Positions 1-8,885 of a stretch of 64,000 nt of DNA are shown here, one piece after another. The DNA is from Rhodococcus sp. 14-2470-1b (lineage in GTDB: Bacteria > Actinomycetota > Actinomycetes > Mycobacteriales > Mycobacteriaceae). Both the position numbers and the translations under genes were made by a program. The notes below the pieces were generated by a model that saw only the letters and a program-made list of their open reading frames with translations, was not told the DNA's origin and made no database searches. The stretch covers positions 62,001 through 126,000 of the forward strand of contig NZ_NPFY01000004.1 in the NCBI RefSeq assembly GCF_002259415.1, read 5' to 3'. Each line of letters opens with the position of its first letter. Position 1 is the first letter of the stretch.

Positions 1-1780
1 AGGACCACGTCCTTGCCGCCCCGGAACTCGGCCGGCGCGGAGTCCACGTCGATCACTCGGACGGCCCCGGGAGGTGTGAACAGGTCCCGACCGCGCACGA
101 GGACGCAGACCGGTTGTGCGGCACCGAGTATGTAGTCGATTCGCTCCACCGGGTGGTCGGGGTCGATGGGGACGAAGCCTGCGCCCGCACGCAGCACCGC
201 ATACATTCCGACGACCAGGTCGATCGATCGGCGCACCGCGATGGCGACCAAGGCGTCGGGCCCCGCGCCTGCGTCCACCAGCACGCGCGCGAGTTCATCC
301 ACCCTCGTGGCGAATTCGCCGTACGTCAGAGATTCGTCCTCGTAGACCACCGCGACGGCGTTCGGTGTCTCGCGCGCAGCGTCGGCGAACCGGTCGAGCA
401 GCATCGCATCGTCGACGGTTCGTCCGGTCTCGTTCCATCCGGCAACGAGCAGTTCCGCCTCGTCCGCAGCGACCAGATCGATATCGCCGACGGTCACCGT
501 CGGCTCGTCGGTGACCTGCTCGAGAACGCGGAGGAATCGCCGTTCGAGCATCTCGACGGACGCCGGATCGAAAAGATCGGTTGCATAAGTGAATTCGACG
601 GACCATCCACTGCCGTCGACGGGCTCGCTGACCGCGACCTGCAGATCGAACTTGGCGATCCCGGCGTCGAAGTCGACTGCCGACACGGACAGATTCGGCA
701 ACTCCAACGAGGATCGGCCGAGATTCTGGAAGAAGAGTGCTACCTGGAAGAGTGGGTGACGAGCCGCGGACCGAGCCGGGTCGAGTATCTCCACGAGGCG
801 TTCGAACGGTATGTCGGCGTTCGCGAATGCAGCGAGATCCGTGCGGCGCACCGTGTCGAGCAGGTCCTCGAAGGATGCCGCGGCATCCACGTCCGTCCTC
901 AGGACGAGGGTGTTGACGAACATACCGATCATGTCGTCGAGCGCTGCGTCACCGCGGCCGGCGATGGGCGCACCGATGGCGATGTCCGACGTTGCCGACA
1001 GTCGAGCGAGCAGGACGGACAACGCAGCGTGCACCACCATGAACGGAGTGGCTCGGTACTCCTGCGCGATCCGTTCCACGGACGCGCGAAGCTCGCCGGA
1101 AACCTCGAACCGGTGGGTTCGACCACGATTGCTCGCCACGGCCGGACGGCGACGGTCGAACGGCAGATCCAACTGAGCGGGGAGCCCGGTGAGAGTGCTC
1201 TGCCAGTAGTCCTTCTGCGCGGAGATGATCGAATCGGGATCGTCCTCGGAGCCGAGCACTTCCCGCTGCCAGAGCGTGTAGTCGGCGTACTGGACGGCAA
1301 GAGGTTCCCAATCGTTGTCCAGCCCTGCCGCTCGTGCGGTGTAGGCCCGGACGACGTCTCGCGTCAGCGGACCGAGCGAGTACCCGTCCGCGGCGATGTG
1401 GTGGACGACGAACACCAGAACATGCTCGGTCGACGACACCTCGAACAGGCTCGCGCGGAACGGCGCTCGCCCGGTGACGTCGAAACCAGCGAGCACGGTC
1501 TCCTCGATCGCTGCCGGAAGCTCGTCGGCGTCTATCGGGATGGGGGCGAGGTCGGGGATGACAGCGCGAGTCGGCACGACTTCCTGGCTGCCCACCCCGT
1601 CCACCTCTGGGTACACCGTCCGCAGAGATTCGTGGCGGGCCAGGACGTCGGCGACCGCGACGTGCAGTGCGTGTCTGTCCAGCAGACCGGACAACCGGAT
1701 CGCGACCGGGATGTTGTTTACCGCCGACTCCGTGTCCAGTCGGTTGAGGAACCACATGCGCTGCTGCGCCAAGGACAGTG
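1..1780 (-). other. NRPS module 11 (C11 plus start of A11, truncated by window edge)
   Basis: C11 begins with the usual SLAQQRMWFLNRLD motif near 1745-1780 and has an intact HHIAADG catalytic motif, so it is an active LCL-type condensation domain. A11 begins near 430, and only its N-terminal part is present, up to the region before the A3 loop. Its substrate therefore cannot be read. Boundaries are estimates from motif positions. Confidence 0.85.
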
Positions 1781-4700
1781 GCACACGATCGGGCCGCGGA
1801 CGCGGGGCGAGAGGTACTCGTGCCCCACCGCTTGCCTCGCTCTCGATCCGTGTCGCCAGGGCTGCGACGGTCGAGGTCTCGAACATCAGTCGAACCGGAA
1901 CCGTCGTGTTCAGCGCAGCACCCAGCCGTGACACGACTCGTGTTGCGATCAACGAGTTTCCGCCGAGCGAGAAGAAGTCGTCGTCGACTCCTACACGTTC
2001 GGCCCCCAGCACCTCACCGAACACGCTCGCGACGATCTCCTCGACGGGGGTCGACGGCGCGCGGAATTCCGCCGCTTCCACCTGCGGTTCGGGTAGTGCT
2101 CCACGGTCCAGCTTTCCGGCGGAATTGACCGGGAACTCGTCGAGTTCGACGATCGCGGCCGGCACCATGTAGGACGGCAGTTCACGTCCCAGTGTCTCGC
2201 GCAGTTCGGCCGCGTCCACGCGGTCGCTCGCCGGTGACGCGACGTAGAGCGCTATCCGGTCGTTGCGCACGACGGCAACTGCATCCGCGACGCCGGGAAC
2301 GGTACGGGCGACAGTGTCGATCTCGCCCAGTTCGATACGCAGTCCTCGCAGCTTCACCTGGAAATCGGTTCGGCCGATGTACTCGAGGTCGCCTTGGTGG
2401 TTCCAGCGCACGAGGTCGCCGGTGCGATACATCCTCCCGCCGCCGAACGGATCGGCGAGGAACCGGTCGGCCGTCAGATCGGGTCGACCGTAGTACCCGC
2501 GCGCGATCTGCCGCCCGGACAGATACAGCTCACCTGCGACACCTACCGGTACCGGATGAAGACTGCCGTCGAGTACGTACGCAGCCGTGTTCCACACCGG
2601 GGTGCCGATGGGTATGGATGCGTCAGCTGGAACCTCCGCGCCGGAGACCGAGCGGGCAGTCGCATGAACCGTGAATTCCGTTGGCCCGTAGAGGTTGTGC
2701 ACCGATGCATCGGTCACCTTCGACAGCGCGGTCACCGTCGAGGTCGGCAATGCCTCGCCGGCCAGTTGGATCAGGCGGAGAGCCGAGAGGTCGCGGCCGA
2801 CCGACTCTCCCAGGAACGCACCGACCATCGACGGCACGAAGGACAGCGCGGTGATTCCCTCCGATTCGACCACGTCCACCAGATAGGCCGGATCGCGATG
2901 ACCGTCCGGAATCGCGACGACGAGTCTCGCCCCGGATGCGAGCGGCACGAACAACTCCCACACCGAGACGTCGAAGGTGAACGGCGTCTTCTGAAGCACC
3001 GAGTCCTGACTGTCGATCCCGTATTCGGAAGCGAACCACGCTGTCTGGTTCGCTGCGGCCGAATGCGAGACGGCGACGCCCTTCGGCCTTCCGGTCGAAC
3101 CGGAGGTGAACACGACGTAGGCGACGTTGTCGCCTCGGGGCGCTCGGCGATCGACGCCGGACAGCGGGGCGCCCGACAACTCGGACAGATCCAGTTCGTC
3201 GAGGCGAACGGTCTCGGCAACTCCACCGGCCACATCGGCTTCGGAGGTCGTCAGTACGACGGAGGCGCGCGAGGTCTCGAGAATGTACCGGTTTCGTTCG
3301 ACCGGCTGGCTCGGGTCGATCGGTACGTACCCACCGCCGGCCTCGAGCGCCGCGTACACCGCGACCATCATGTCGAGCGAGCGTGGAATCGCAACCGCGA
3401 CCAGTACTTCCGGACCGACACCCCGTCGGAGCAGGTACCGCGCGAGCCGAGCGACCCGGGAGGCGAACTCGGCGTACGTCAGCGACTCGTCACCGAACTG
3501 CAGTGCCCGCGCATGCGGAGACGCCTCCACTGTCCGGTGGAACCCGTCGAGCAGGGAGACGTCGGAGACGACGTGATCGGTTGCATTCCACTCGTGCAGC
3601 ACCCGAGTCCGCTCGGACTCGTCGACGATGTCCACGGACGCCACCGGCACATCGGGCGCAGCAACGGCCGAGTCCAGCACGAGGAGGAACCGTCGCGCCA
3701 TGTCCGCGACCGTTGCTTCGTCGAAGAGATCGGTGGCGTAGGTCAGATCGAGCGACCACCCGTCCCCCCGATCGGAGACGGTCACCTGCAGGTCCGTCTT
3801 CGCGACAGCGGTGTCGAACTCCACGCCCGACACCGTGAGACCGGGGAGCCGAAGATCGGTCGAACCGACGTTCTGGAACACCAGGAGGACCTGGAAGAGC
3901 GGATGACGGGCCTGCGACCGAGCCGGGTCCAGAACCTCGACGAGTCGCTCGAACGGTACGTCCGCGTGCGCGAACGCATCGAGATCGGTGTCTCTGACGG
4001 AAGTCAGCAACTCGGTGAAGCTTCGGCGGTCCTGGACGTCGGCTCGCAACACCAACGTGTTGACGAACATGCCGACCAACTCGTCGAGTACCTGCTCCCC
4101 TCGACCCGCGACCGGGGTCCCGACCACGATGTCCGACGTGCCCGACAGCTTCGCCAGCAATACCGAGAGTGCGGCGTGCACCACCATGAACGGGGTGGCG
4201 CCTCGGGCCGAGGCCAGTGTCTCGACCCTGCGCCGCATCTCGGCGTCGATGAAGGCCGAGTAGTTCGCGCCGCGGCCCGACGCCACAGCCGGTCGACGTC
4301 GGTCCGACGGCAGATCGAGTTGGACCGGAATATCGGCGAGTGCGCCGATCCAGAATCGTTCCTGCTCGGCGATGAGCGACGTCGGATCGTCGTCCGATCC
4401 GAGTACCTCTCGCTGCCACAGCGAGTAATCGGCGTACTGCACCTCGAGTGGCGCCCATTCCGGTGCCGCCCCTGCTGTGCGTGCCACGTATGCGGACACG
4501 ATGTCCCGGGTGAGTGGAACCATCGAGAAACCGTCTGCTGCAATGTGATGCGCGACTACGACGAGTACGTGTTCGCTCGGCTCCAGTTCCAACAGTGTCA
4601 ACCGGACGGGAACCTCGGACGTCACGTCGAAGCCTGCCGACACCAGCTCGACGACTCGGTCCAGAACGGTCTGCTCACTCACGACGACGGTCTCGAGCTC

Positions 4701-7094
4701 CGGCGTGCGGTCACCGATGTCCGCGACGACCTGACGACCGACGCCGTCGGTGTCGGGGTAGAACGTTCGAAGCACCTCGTGGCGCTCGACCACGTCGTCG
4801 ACTGCCGTGGTCAGCGCATCCTTGTCCAGCTCGCCGGACAACCGGATCGCGACGGGGATGTTGTCGACGGCCGACGTCGGGTCCAGTCGATTGAGAAACC
4901 ACATGCGCTGCTGTGCCATCGACAAGGGGACGACGTCGGGACGTTCGCGTCGACTCAAGGGCACGGCCGTGGACGATGTTCCCGACGCCAGGGCGCTCTC
5001 CACCGAGGCGGCGAGTCCCGCGGCCGTGGGCGTGTCGAAGAAACCGCGGACGTCGACCTTGACCTTCGCGTCCGCGTTGACGCGAGCGACCGCGCGCGTC
5101 GCGCTCAGCGAGTTGCCGCCCAGCGCGAAGAAGTCGTCGTCGACGCCAACCCGGTCGACACCGAGAACGTCCTCGAACACGGCGACGATCGCGCGCTCGA
5201 CGTCGTTTTCGGGGGCGCGGTACTCGGTCGCCAGGTCTGCGGAGCCGGGCACGGGAAGTGCCTTGCGATCGAGCTTTCCGCTGGCGTTGAGCGGAAACTC
5301 GTCGAGCGCGACGAACACGGCCGGCACCATGTAGTCCGGCAACGTGCCACGAATTCCGGCCGCCAACTGCTCGGAGTCCGCCGTACCCGTCGAGGTGACG
5401 ACGTACGCCACCAACCTGTCGTCGACTCCGTTGTCGGACTCGTCGGAGACGACGACCACCACGGCCTGACGAACATCGTCCAGCGTGAGCAGCGCTGCCT
5501 CGATCTCGCCGAGCTCGATACGCAGACCACGAAGTTTGACCTGGAAGTCGGTGCGCCCCAGGTAATCCAACACCCCGTCGTTGTTCCACCGCACGAGGTC
5601 GCCGGTGCGGTACATCCGCTCGCCGGTCGAGGAGTTCACGTTCGCGACGAAGCGGTCGGCCGTCAGATCCGGGCGGCCAAGGTATCCACGCGCCAATTGC
5701 ACGCCCGACAGATAGAGCTCACCCGGCACCCCGGGCGGCGTAGGGTTCAAGCCTTCGTCGAGTACGTGCAGTTCGGTGCGCGGCACCGCCGAACCGATCG
5801 GAACGGACACCGCGTCGGCACTGCCGGTCCGGTGGAAGGTCACGTCCACAGCGGCCTCGGTCGGGCCGTAGAGGTTGTGCAGTTCCGCGTCGAACAGCTC
5901 GTGGAACCGGCGAGCGGAGCTGGCCGGAAGTGCCTCACCGGACGCGAACACCTGCTTCAGTGCCGGCAGGCTGTTCCGCTCGTCCGAACCGTCGAACTGG
6001 CCGAGAAAGACCGTCAACATCGAGGGCACGAAGTGAGTGGTGGTCACCCCGTGCGCACGCATCGTATCGGCGATGTAGGCGGGGTCGCGATGACCGTCCG
6101 GCGCCGCGATCACCAACCTTGCCCCTGCTTGCAGCGGCCAGAAGAACTCCCACACCGATACGTCGAACGTGAACGGTGTCTTCTGCAGAACGACGTCGGC
6201 GTCCGACAACGGGTAGGCCGCCTGTCGCCAATCGAGGTTCGCCACGATTGCGTCGTGCGAGACGGCGACACCTTTGGGTCGTCCCGTGGAGCCGGAGGTG
6301 AAGATGACGTAGGCGGTGTTGCTCGGACGTGCCGGACCGGACGGCCGCTCGTCGTCGGTCAACGGATCGGACGAGTAGTCGTCGAGCGGCTCAGTGTCCA
6401 CCGACAGAACCGGGACACCGTCCGGCAGCGCCACGTGCTCCCCCCACGTGGTGAGCACGAGCAGCGGTTCGGCGATGCCGACGACGTAGGCGATTCTCTC
6501 CGCAGGGTGACCCGGATCGATGGGGACGTAGGCGCCGCCCGCCTCGACGATCGCGTACATCGCCACCAGAAGGTCCACGGAGCGGGAGATGGACAGGCCG
6601 ACTCGGACATCGGGGCCGACCCCCAGTTCGACGAGTCGACGAGCCAAGCGATCGACATGAGAAGAGAACTCGCCGTACGTCAGTGTCCGGCCGTCGAACT
6701 CGAGGGCAACGGCGTCCGGAGTGCGGTCTGCTCGCTCGCGGAAACGAGTGGCCAGGGTGACGTGTTCCCCTGGACCCGTCTCCGAGGCGTCCGCGCCGAG
6801 AACCGAACGCACGTCGCCCACGATCGCGGCGACGACGGACTCCAGACCACCTTCGGCCGACTCGACGGCTCCCGGAGCGAGCGTCGACAGCGCCAGCGGA
6901 ACGAGGGCGTCGGCGCCGAGAACCCCGCCCATGGCAGCGTCCAGGTTCGTCAGCTCGAGTTGGACGGCACCGTAGGACACGACATTGCCGCCGATGTCGA
7001 CGGTCCGCTCAGGCTCGGCCGCGACGACACGGTCGACGAGCCCAGGTAGATCTTCGATCGCCGTCGAGTGCGAACCGGATCCACCAGACACCAT
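1..7094 (-). CDS. Non-ribosomal peptide synthetase, second subunit (partial, 3' end beyond window)
   Basis: This is the second assembly-line protein, read from an ATG at 7094 and still open at base 1, so its C-terminus is missing. A strong ribosome site (AGGAG at 7101-7105, 6 nt before the ATG) supports the start. Visible order: a degenerate A-domain-like N-terminal segment (residues ~10-100), A9 (~110-600), T9 (GGNSL, serine ~662), C10 (HHIAADG), A10, T10 (serine ~1714), C11 (HHIAADG) and the first ~140 residues of A11. A9 has pocket DVWHFSLVDK, the EntF-type serine code. A10 reads DVWSQALVHK, which I cannot assign. The protein starts with A, not C, so it must accept the chain through the C domain at the end of the upstream 10,050-residue protein. 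The gap between the two genes is 128 bp. No E or TE domain is seen before the edge. Confidence 0.95.
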   Translation of the reverse strand, partial: MVSGGSGSHSTAIEDLPGLVDRVVAAEPERTVDIGGNVVSYGAVQLELTNLDAAMGGVLGADALVPLALSTLAPGAVESAEGGLESVVAAIVGDVRSVLGADASETGPGEHVTLATRFRERADRTPDAVALEFDGRTLTYGEFSSHVDRLARRLVELGVGPDVRVGLSISRSVDLLVAMYAIVEAGGAYVPIDPGHPAERIAYVVGIAEPLLVLTTWGEHVALPDGVPVLSVDTEPLDDYSSDPLTDDERPSGPARPSNTAYVIFTSGSTGRPKGVAVSHDAIVANLDWRQAAYPLSDADVVLQKTPFTFDVSVWEFFWPLQAGARLVIAAPDGHRDPAYIADTMRAHGVTTTHFVPSMLTVFLGQFDGSDERNSLPALKQVFASGEALPASSARRFHELFDAELHNLYGPTEAAVDVTFHRTGSADAVSVPIGSAVPRTELHVLDEGLNPTPPGVPGELYLSGVQLARGYLGRPDLTADRFVANVNSSTGERMYRTGDLVRWNNDGVLDYLGRTDFQVKLRGLRIELGEIEAALLTLDDVRQAVVVVVSDESDNGVDDRLVAYVVTSTGTADSEQLAAGIRGTLPDYMVPAVFVALDEFPLNASGKLDRKALPVPGSADLATEYRAPENDVERAIVAVFEDVLGVDRVGVDDDFFALGGNSLSATRAVARVNADAKVKVDVRGFFDTPTAAGLAASVESALASGTSSTAVPLSRRERPDVVPLSMAQQRMWFLNRLDPTSAVDNIPVAIRLSGELDKDALTTAVDDVVERHEVLRTFYPDTDGVGRQVVADIGDRTPELETVVVSEQTVLDRVVELVSAGFDVTSEVPVRLTLLELEPSEHVLVVVAHHIAADGFSMVPLTRDIVSAYVARTAGAAPEWAPLEVQYADYSLWQREVLGSDDDPTSLIAEQERFWIGALADIPVQLDLPSDRRRPAVASGRGANYSAFIDAEMRRRVETLASARGATPFMVVHAALSVLLAKLSGTSDIVVGTPVAGRGEQVLDELVGMFVNTLVLRADVQDRRSFTELLTSVRDTDLDAFAHADVPFERLVEVLDPARSQARHPLFQVLLVFQNVGSTDLRLPGLTVSGVEFDTAVAKTDLQVTVSDRGDGWSLDLTYATDLFDEATVADMARRFLLVLDSAVAAPDVPVASVDIVDESERTRVLHEWNATDHVVSDVSLLDGFHRTVEASPHARALQFGDESLTYAEFASRVARLARYLLRRGVGPEVLVAVAIPRSLDMMVAVYAALEAGGGYVPIDPSQPVERNRYILETSRASVVLTTSEADVAGGVAETVRLDELDLSELSGAPLSGVDRRAPRGDNVAYVVFTSGSTGRPKGVAVSHSAAANQTAWFASEYGIDSQDSVLQKTPFTFDVSVWELFVPLASGARLVVAIPDGHRDPAYLVDVVESEGITALSFVPSMVGAFLGESVGRDLSALRLIQLAGEALPTSTVTALSKVTDASVHNLYGPTEFTVHATARSVSGAEVPADASIPIGTPVWNTAAYVLDGSLHPVPVGVAGELYLSGRQIARGYYGRPDLTADRFLADPFGGGRMYRTGDLVRWNHQGDLEYIGRTDFQVKLRGLRIELGEIDTVARTVPGVADAVAVVRNDRIALYVASPASDRVDAAELRETLGRELPSYMVPAAIVELDEFPVNSAGKLDRGALPEPQVEAAEFRAPSTPVEEIVASVFGEVLGAERVGVDDDFFSLGGNSLIATRVVSRLGAALNTTVPVRLMFETSTVAALATRIESEASGGARVPLAPRPRPDRVPLSLAQQRMWFLNRLDTESAVNNIPVAIRLSGLLDRHALHVAVADVLARHESLRTVYPEVDGVGSQEVVPTRAVIPDLAPIPIDADELPAAIEETVLAGFDVTGRAPFRASLFEVSSTEHVLVFVVHHIAADGYSLGPLTRDVVRAYTARAAGLDNDWEPLAVQYADYTLWQREVLGSEDDPDSIISAQKDYWQSTLTGLPAQLDLPFDRRRPAVASNRGRTHRFEVSGELRASVERIAQEYRATPFMVVHAALSVLLARLSATSDIAIGAPIAGRGDAALDDMIGMFVNTLVLRTDVDAAASFEDLLDTVRRTDLAAFANADIPFERLVEILDPARSAARHPLFQVALFFQNLGRSSLELPNLSVSAVDFDAGIAKFDLQVAVSEPVDGSGWSVEFTYATDLFDPASVEMLERRFLRVLEQVTDEPTVTVGDIDLVAADEAELLVAGWNETGRTVDDAMLLDRFADAARETPNAVAVVYEDESLTYGEFATRVDELARVLVDAGAGPDALVAIAVRRSIDLVVGMYAVLRAGAGFVPIDPDHPVERIDYILGAAQPVCVLVRGRDLFTPPGAVRVIDVDSAPAEFRGGKDVV
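1781..4940 (-). other. NRPS module 10 (C-A-T), substrate unassigned
   Basis: C10 carries HHIAADG (active, LCL type). A10 has FDVSVW, FVPS, QLAGEA, NLYGPTE and TVHAT core segments, giving the pocket D-V-W-S-Q-A-L-V-H plus the usual Lys. This differs from A3 of the first subunit (DVWSLALVH) at one position, so the two modules probably load the same or a similar residue. T10 has GGNSL with the pantetheine serine near residue 1714. No epimerase follows. Confidence 0.85.
4941..7094 (-). other. NRPS N-terminal docking-like segment + A9-T9 (serine)
   Basis: Residues ~10-100 look like a shortened, degenerate A-domain N-terminus and match the tail of the upstream protein (EDLPGLV here, DDLPSLV there). 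A complete A domain follows. Its pocket reads D-V-W-H-F-S-L-V-D, identical to the EntF serine code, so serine is the expected substrate. T9 carries GGNSL (serine ~662). The matching condensation domain is C9 at the end of the first subunit. Confidence 0.85.
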
Positions 7095-7149
7095 CTACTT
7101 CTCCTCTTGATCACGACACGCGTCGAATACCCGGTCGATTATCCCTACT

Positions 7150-7222
7150 CCCACGACAGCAGCCGACGTCCCCCTCTCCCGCCGAGGAATTCCTCGGCGA
7201 GGACGTCAGCTGTCGTCGTGGG
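7150..7222. repeat. Nested inverted repeat between the two NRPS genes
   Basis: An outer pair of 22-nt arms (7150-7171 and 7201-7222) matches at 19 of 22 positions. Inside lies a perfect 20-bp palindrome (7180-7199) centred on an EcoRI-like GAATTC. The structure starts directly after the TGA of the first NRPS gene and ends 55 nt before the ATG of the second. There is no T-run after it on the minus strand, so it is not a classical intrinsic terminator. It could be a termination/attenuation point, an mRNA processing or stabilising hairpin, or a protein-binding site. A GATAAT sequence on the minus strand just downstream could be a weak -10 for the second gene. Confidence 0.8.
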
Positions 7223-8885
7223 TCAGCTGTCGACCACGTCCTCGGCCGCGGAGATCATCGTCGCTACCGCTTGCGCGTACCCCTGAGCACCGAGCGCAGG
7301 GAGGATTCCAGGCACCAACTGCGACAGTGCAACGGTGACCAACGCCTCGGGCTTGAGGGTGGCACCCATAGCCTTGGACACCGACGCGAGCTTGTCCGAC
7401 AACTCCTCGAACGAGATCTCACGCCCCTCGTGCGTCAGAACCGTCGCCGCGGGGCTCGCCGACGCAGCCTCCGACACCAGCGACGGAAGGTCGTCCACTG
7501 TCCGCGGGGCCCGTTTCGGTGTCAGCGCCGCACGCTCCGACTCCGTCAGGATGTCGATCGATCGAAGCGTCACGGACGGATCCTGGGTGACCGTGTCGAG
7601 GATGCGCCTGAACCTGTCCGCGATCTTCTCGACGGTCGATCTCGTGAAGATCGAGGTCGCGTAGTTCAGGAGCGCCCGAATGTCGGTGAGCGCACCGAAC
7701 TCGTCGAACTGCTCGATTGCGGTCAACTGCAGGTCGAACTTGGCCTGATCCTCGTCTGCAGCCAGGGTCGACACCTCGAGCCCTGGCAGCTCGAACGTGC
7801 CGCTGACAGCGTTCTGGAACGTCAGCATCACCTGGAACAGCGGGGAATACGCACTGGATCGCGTTCTACCCATCTGCTCGACGAGCCGCTCGAACGGCAC
7901 GTCGGCGTTGCCGAAGGCCGCCAGGTCGCGGTCACGCGTGTCCGCCAACAACTCGGAGAACGTCGACCCGCCCTGCACGGACGAACGCAACACCAAGGTG
8001 TTGACGAACATGCCGACCAGATCGTCGAGGGCTTCCTCGCCTCGGCCCGCCGTCGGCGTTCCGACAGCGATGTCGTCGGTACCGCTGAGCCTGGACAGCA
8101 GCACAGCCAATGCACTGTGGACAACCATGAAGACGGTCGCGTTGTGCTCGCGAGCTGTCTTCTCGATACGTCCTGCGATATCGGCACCGAGGGTGAACTC
8201 GTACGCCTCACCGATCGTCGACTGCCGTGCCGGTCGCGGATGATCGGTCGGCAAGGGCAACAGGTCCGGAAGCCCCGCCAACTCACGAGTCCAGAACGCG
8301 AGCTGGCCGCCGAGTGCACTGTCCGGGTCGTCCTCACTACCGAGCACCTCGCGCTGCCACAGGCTGAAGTCCGCGTACTGCACCGGCAACGGTGCCCACT
8401 GCGGAGCATCCCCCGCGGCACGAGAGGTGTACGCCAGCATCACGTCGCGGATGAGCGGGCGCATCGAGAACCCGTCTGCCGTGATGTGATGCGCAACGAG
8501 CGCGAACACGTGATCGGTGTCGGACAGGGCGAACAGAGCCGCACGAACCGGCACCTCGCTCGTCACGTCGAAGCCTTCACCGAGGATCGCGCCGACGCGG
8601 CCGAAGACGTCGCTCTCCGTGACGGGGATCGGCGTCAGATCCGGCAGAGCGTCCGACACCGAACCGATCAGCTGGATCGGTCCGTCCTCACTGTCCGGGT
8701 ACCGCGTCCGGAGCACTTCGTGACGTTCGATCACATCGGCCATGGCGGCTGCGAACGCTGCCGTGTTCAGCGCACCGGTGAACCGTATGGCTGCCGGGAT
8801 GTTGTACGCAGCCGACGAGGTGTCCACCTGATTGATGGTCCACATGCGTTGCTGCGCAAGCGACAGCGGAACCGCGTCCGGCCGG
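7223..8885 (-). other. Terminal condensation domain C9 and degenerate A-like docking tail
   Basis: C9 begins with SLAQQRMW near 8840-8885 and contains HHITADG, so it should be catalytically active, joining the chain on T8 to Ser on A9-T9 of the second protein. After the C domain, residues ~9960-10050 (7223-7497) form a short tail that looks like the start of an A domain (for example REISFEEL) but stops before any A-domain core motif. The tail aligns with the N-terminus of the second subunit. Confidence 0.85.

Noticed and set aside
2394-7049. Very long plus-strand open frame (over 1,500 codons) opposite the second NRPS gene
   Set aside because: It is antisense to a clearly real NRPS and reads as Arg/Gly/His-rich low-complexity sequence with no domain. 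Such frames arise from GC-rich third positions.
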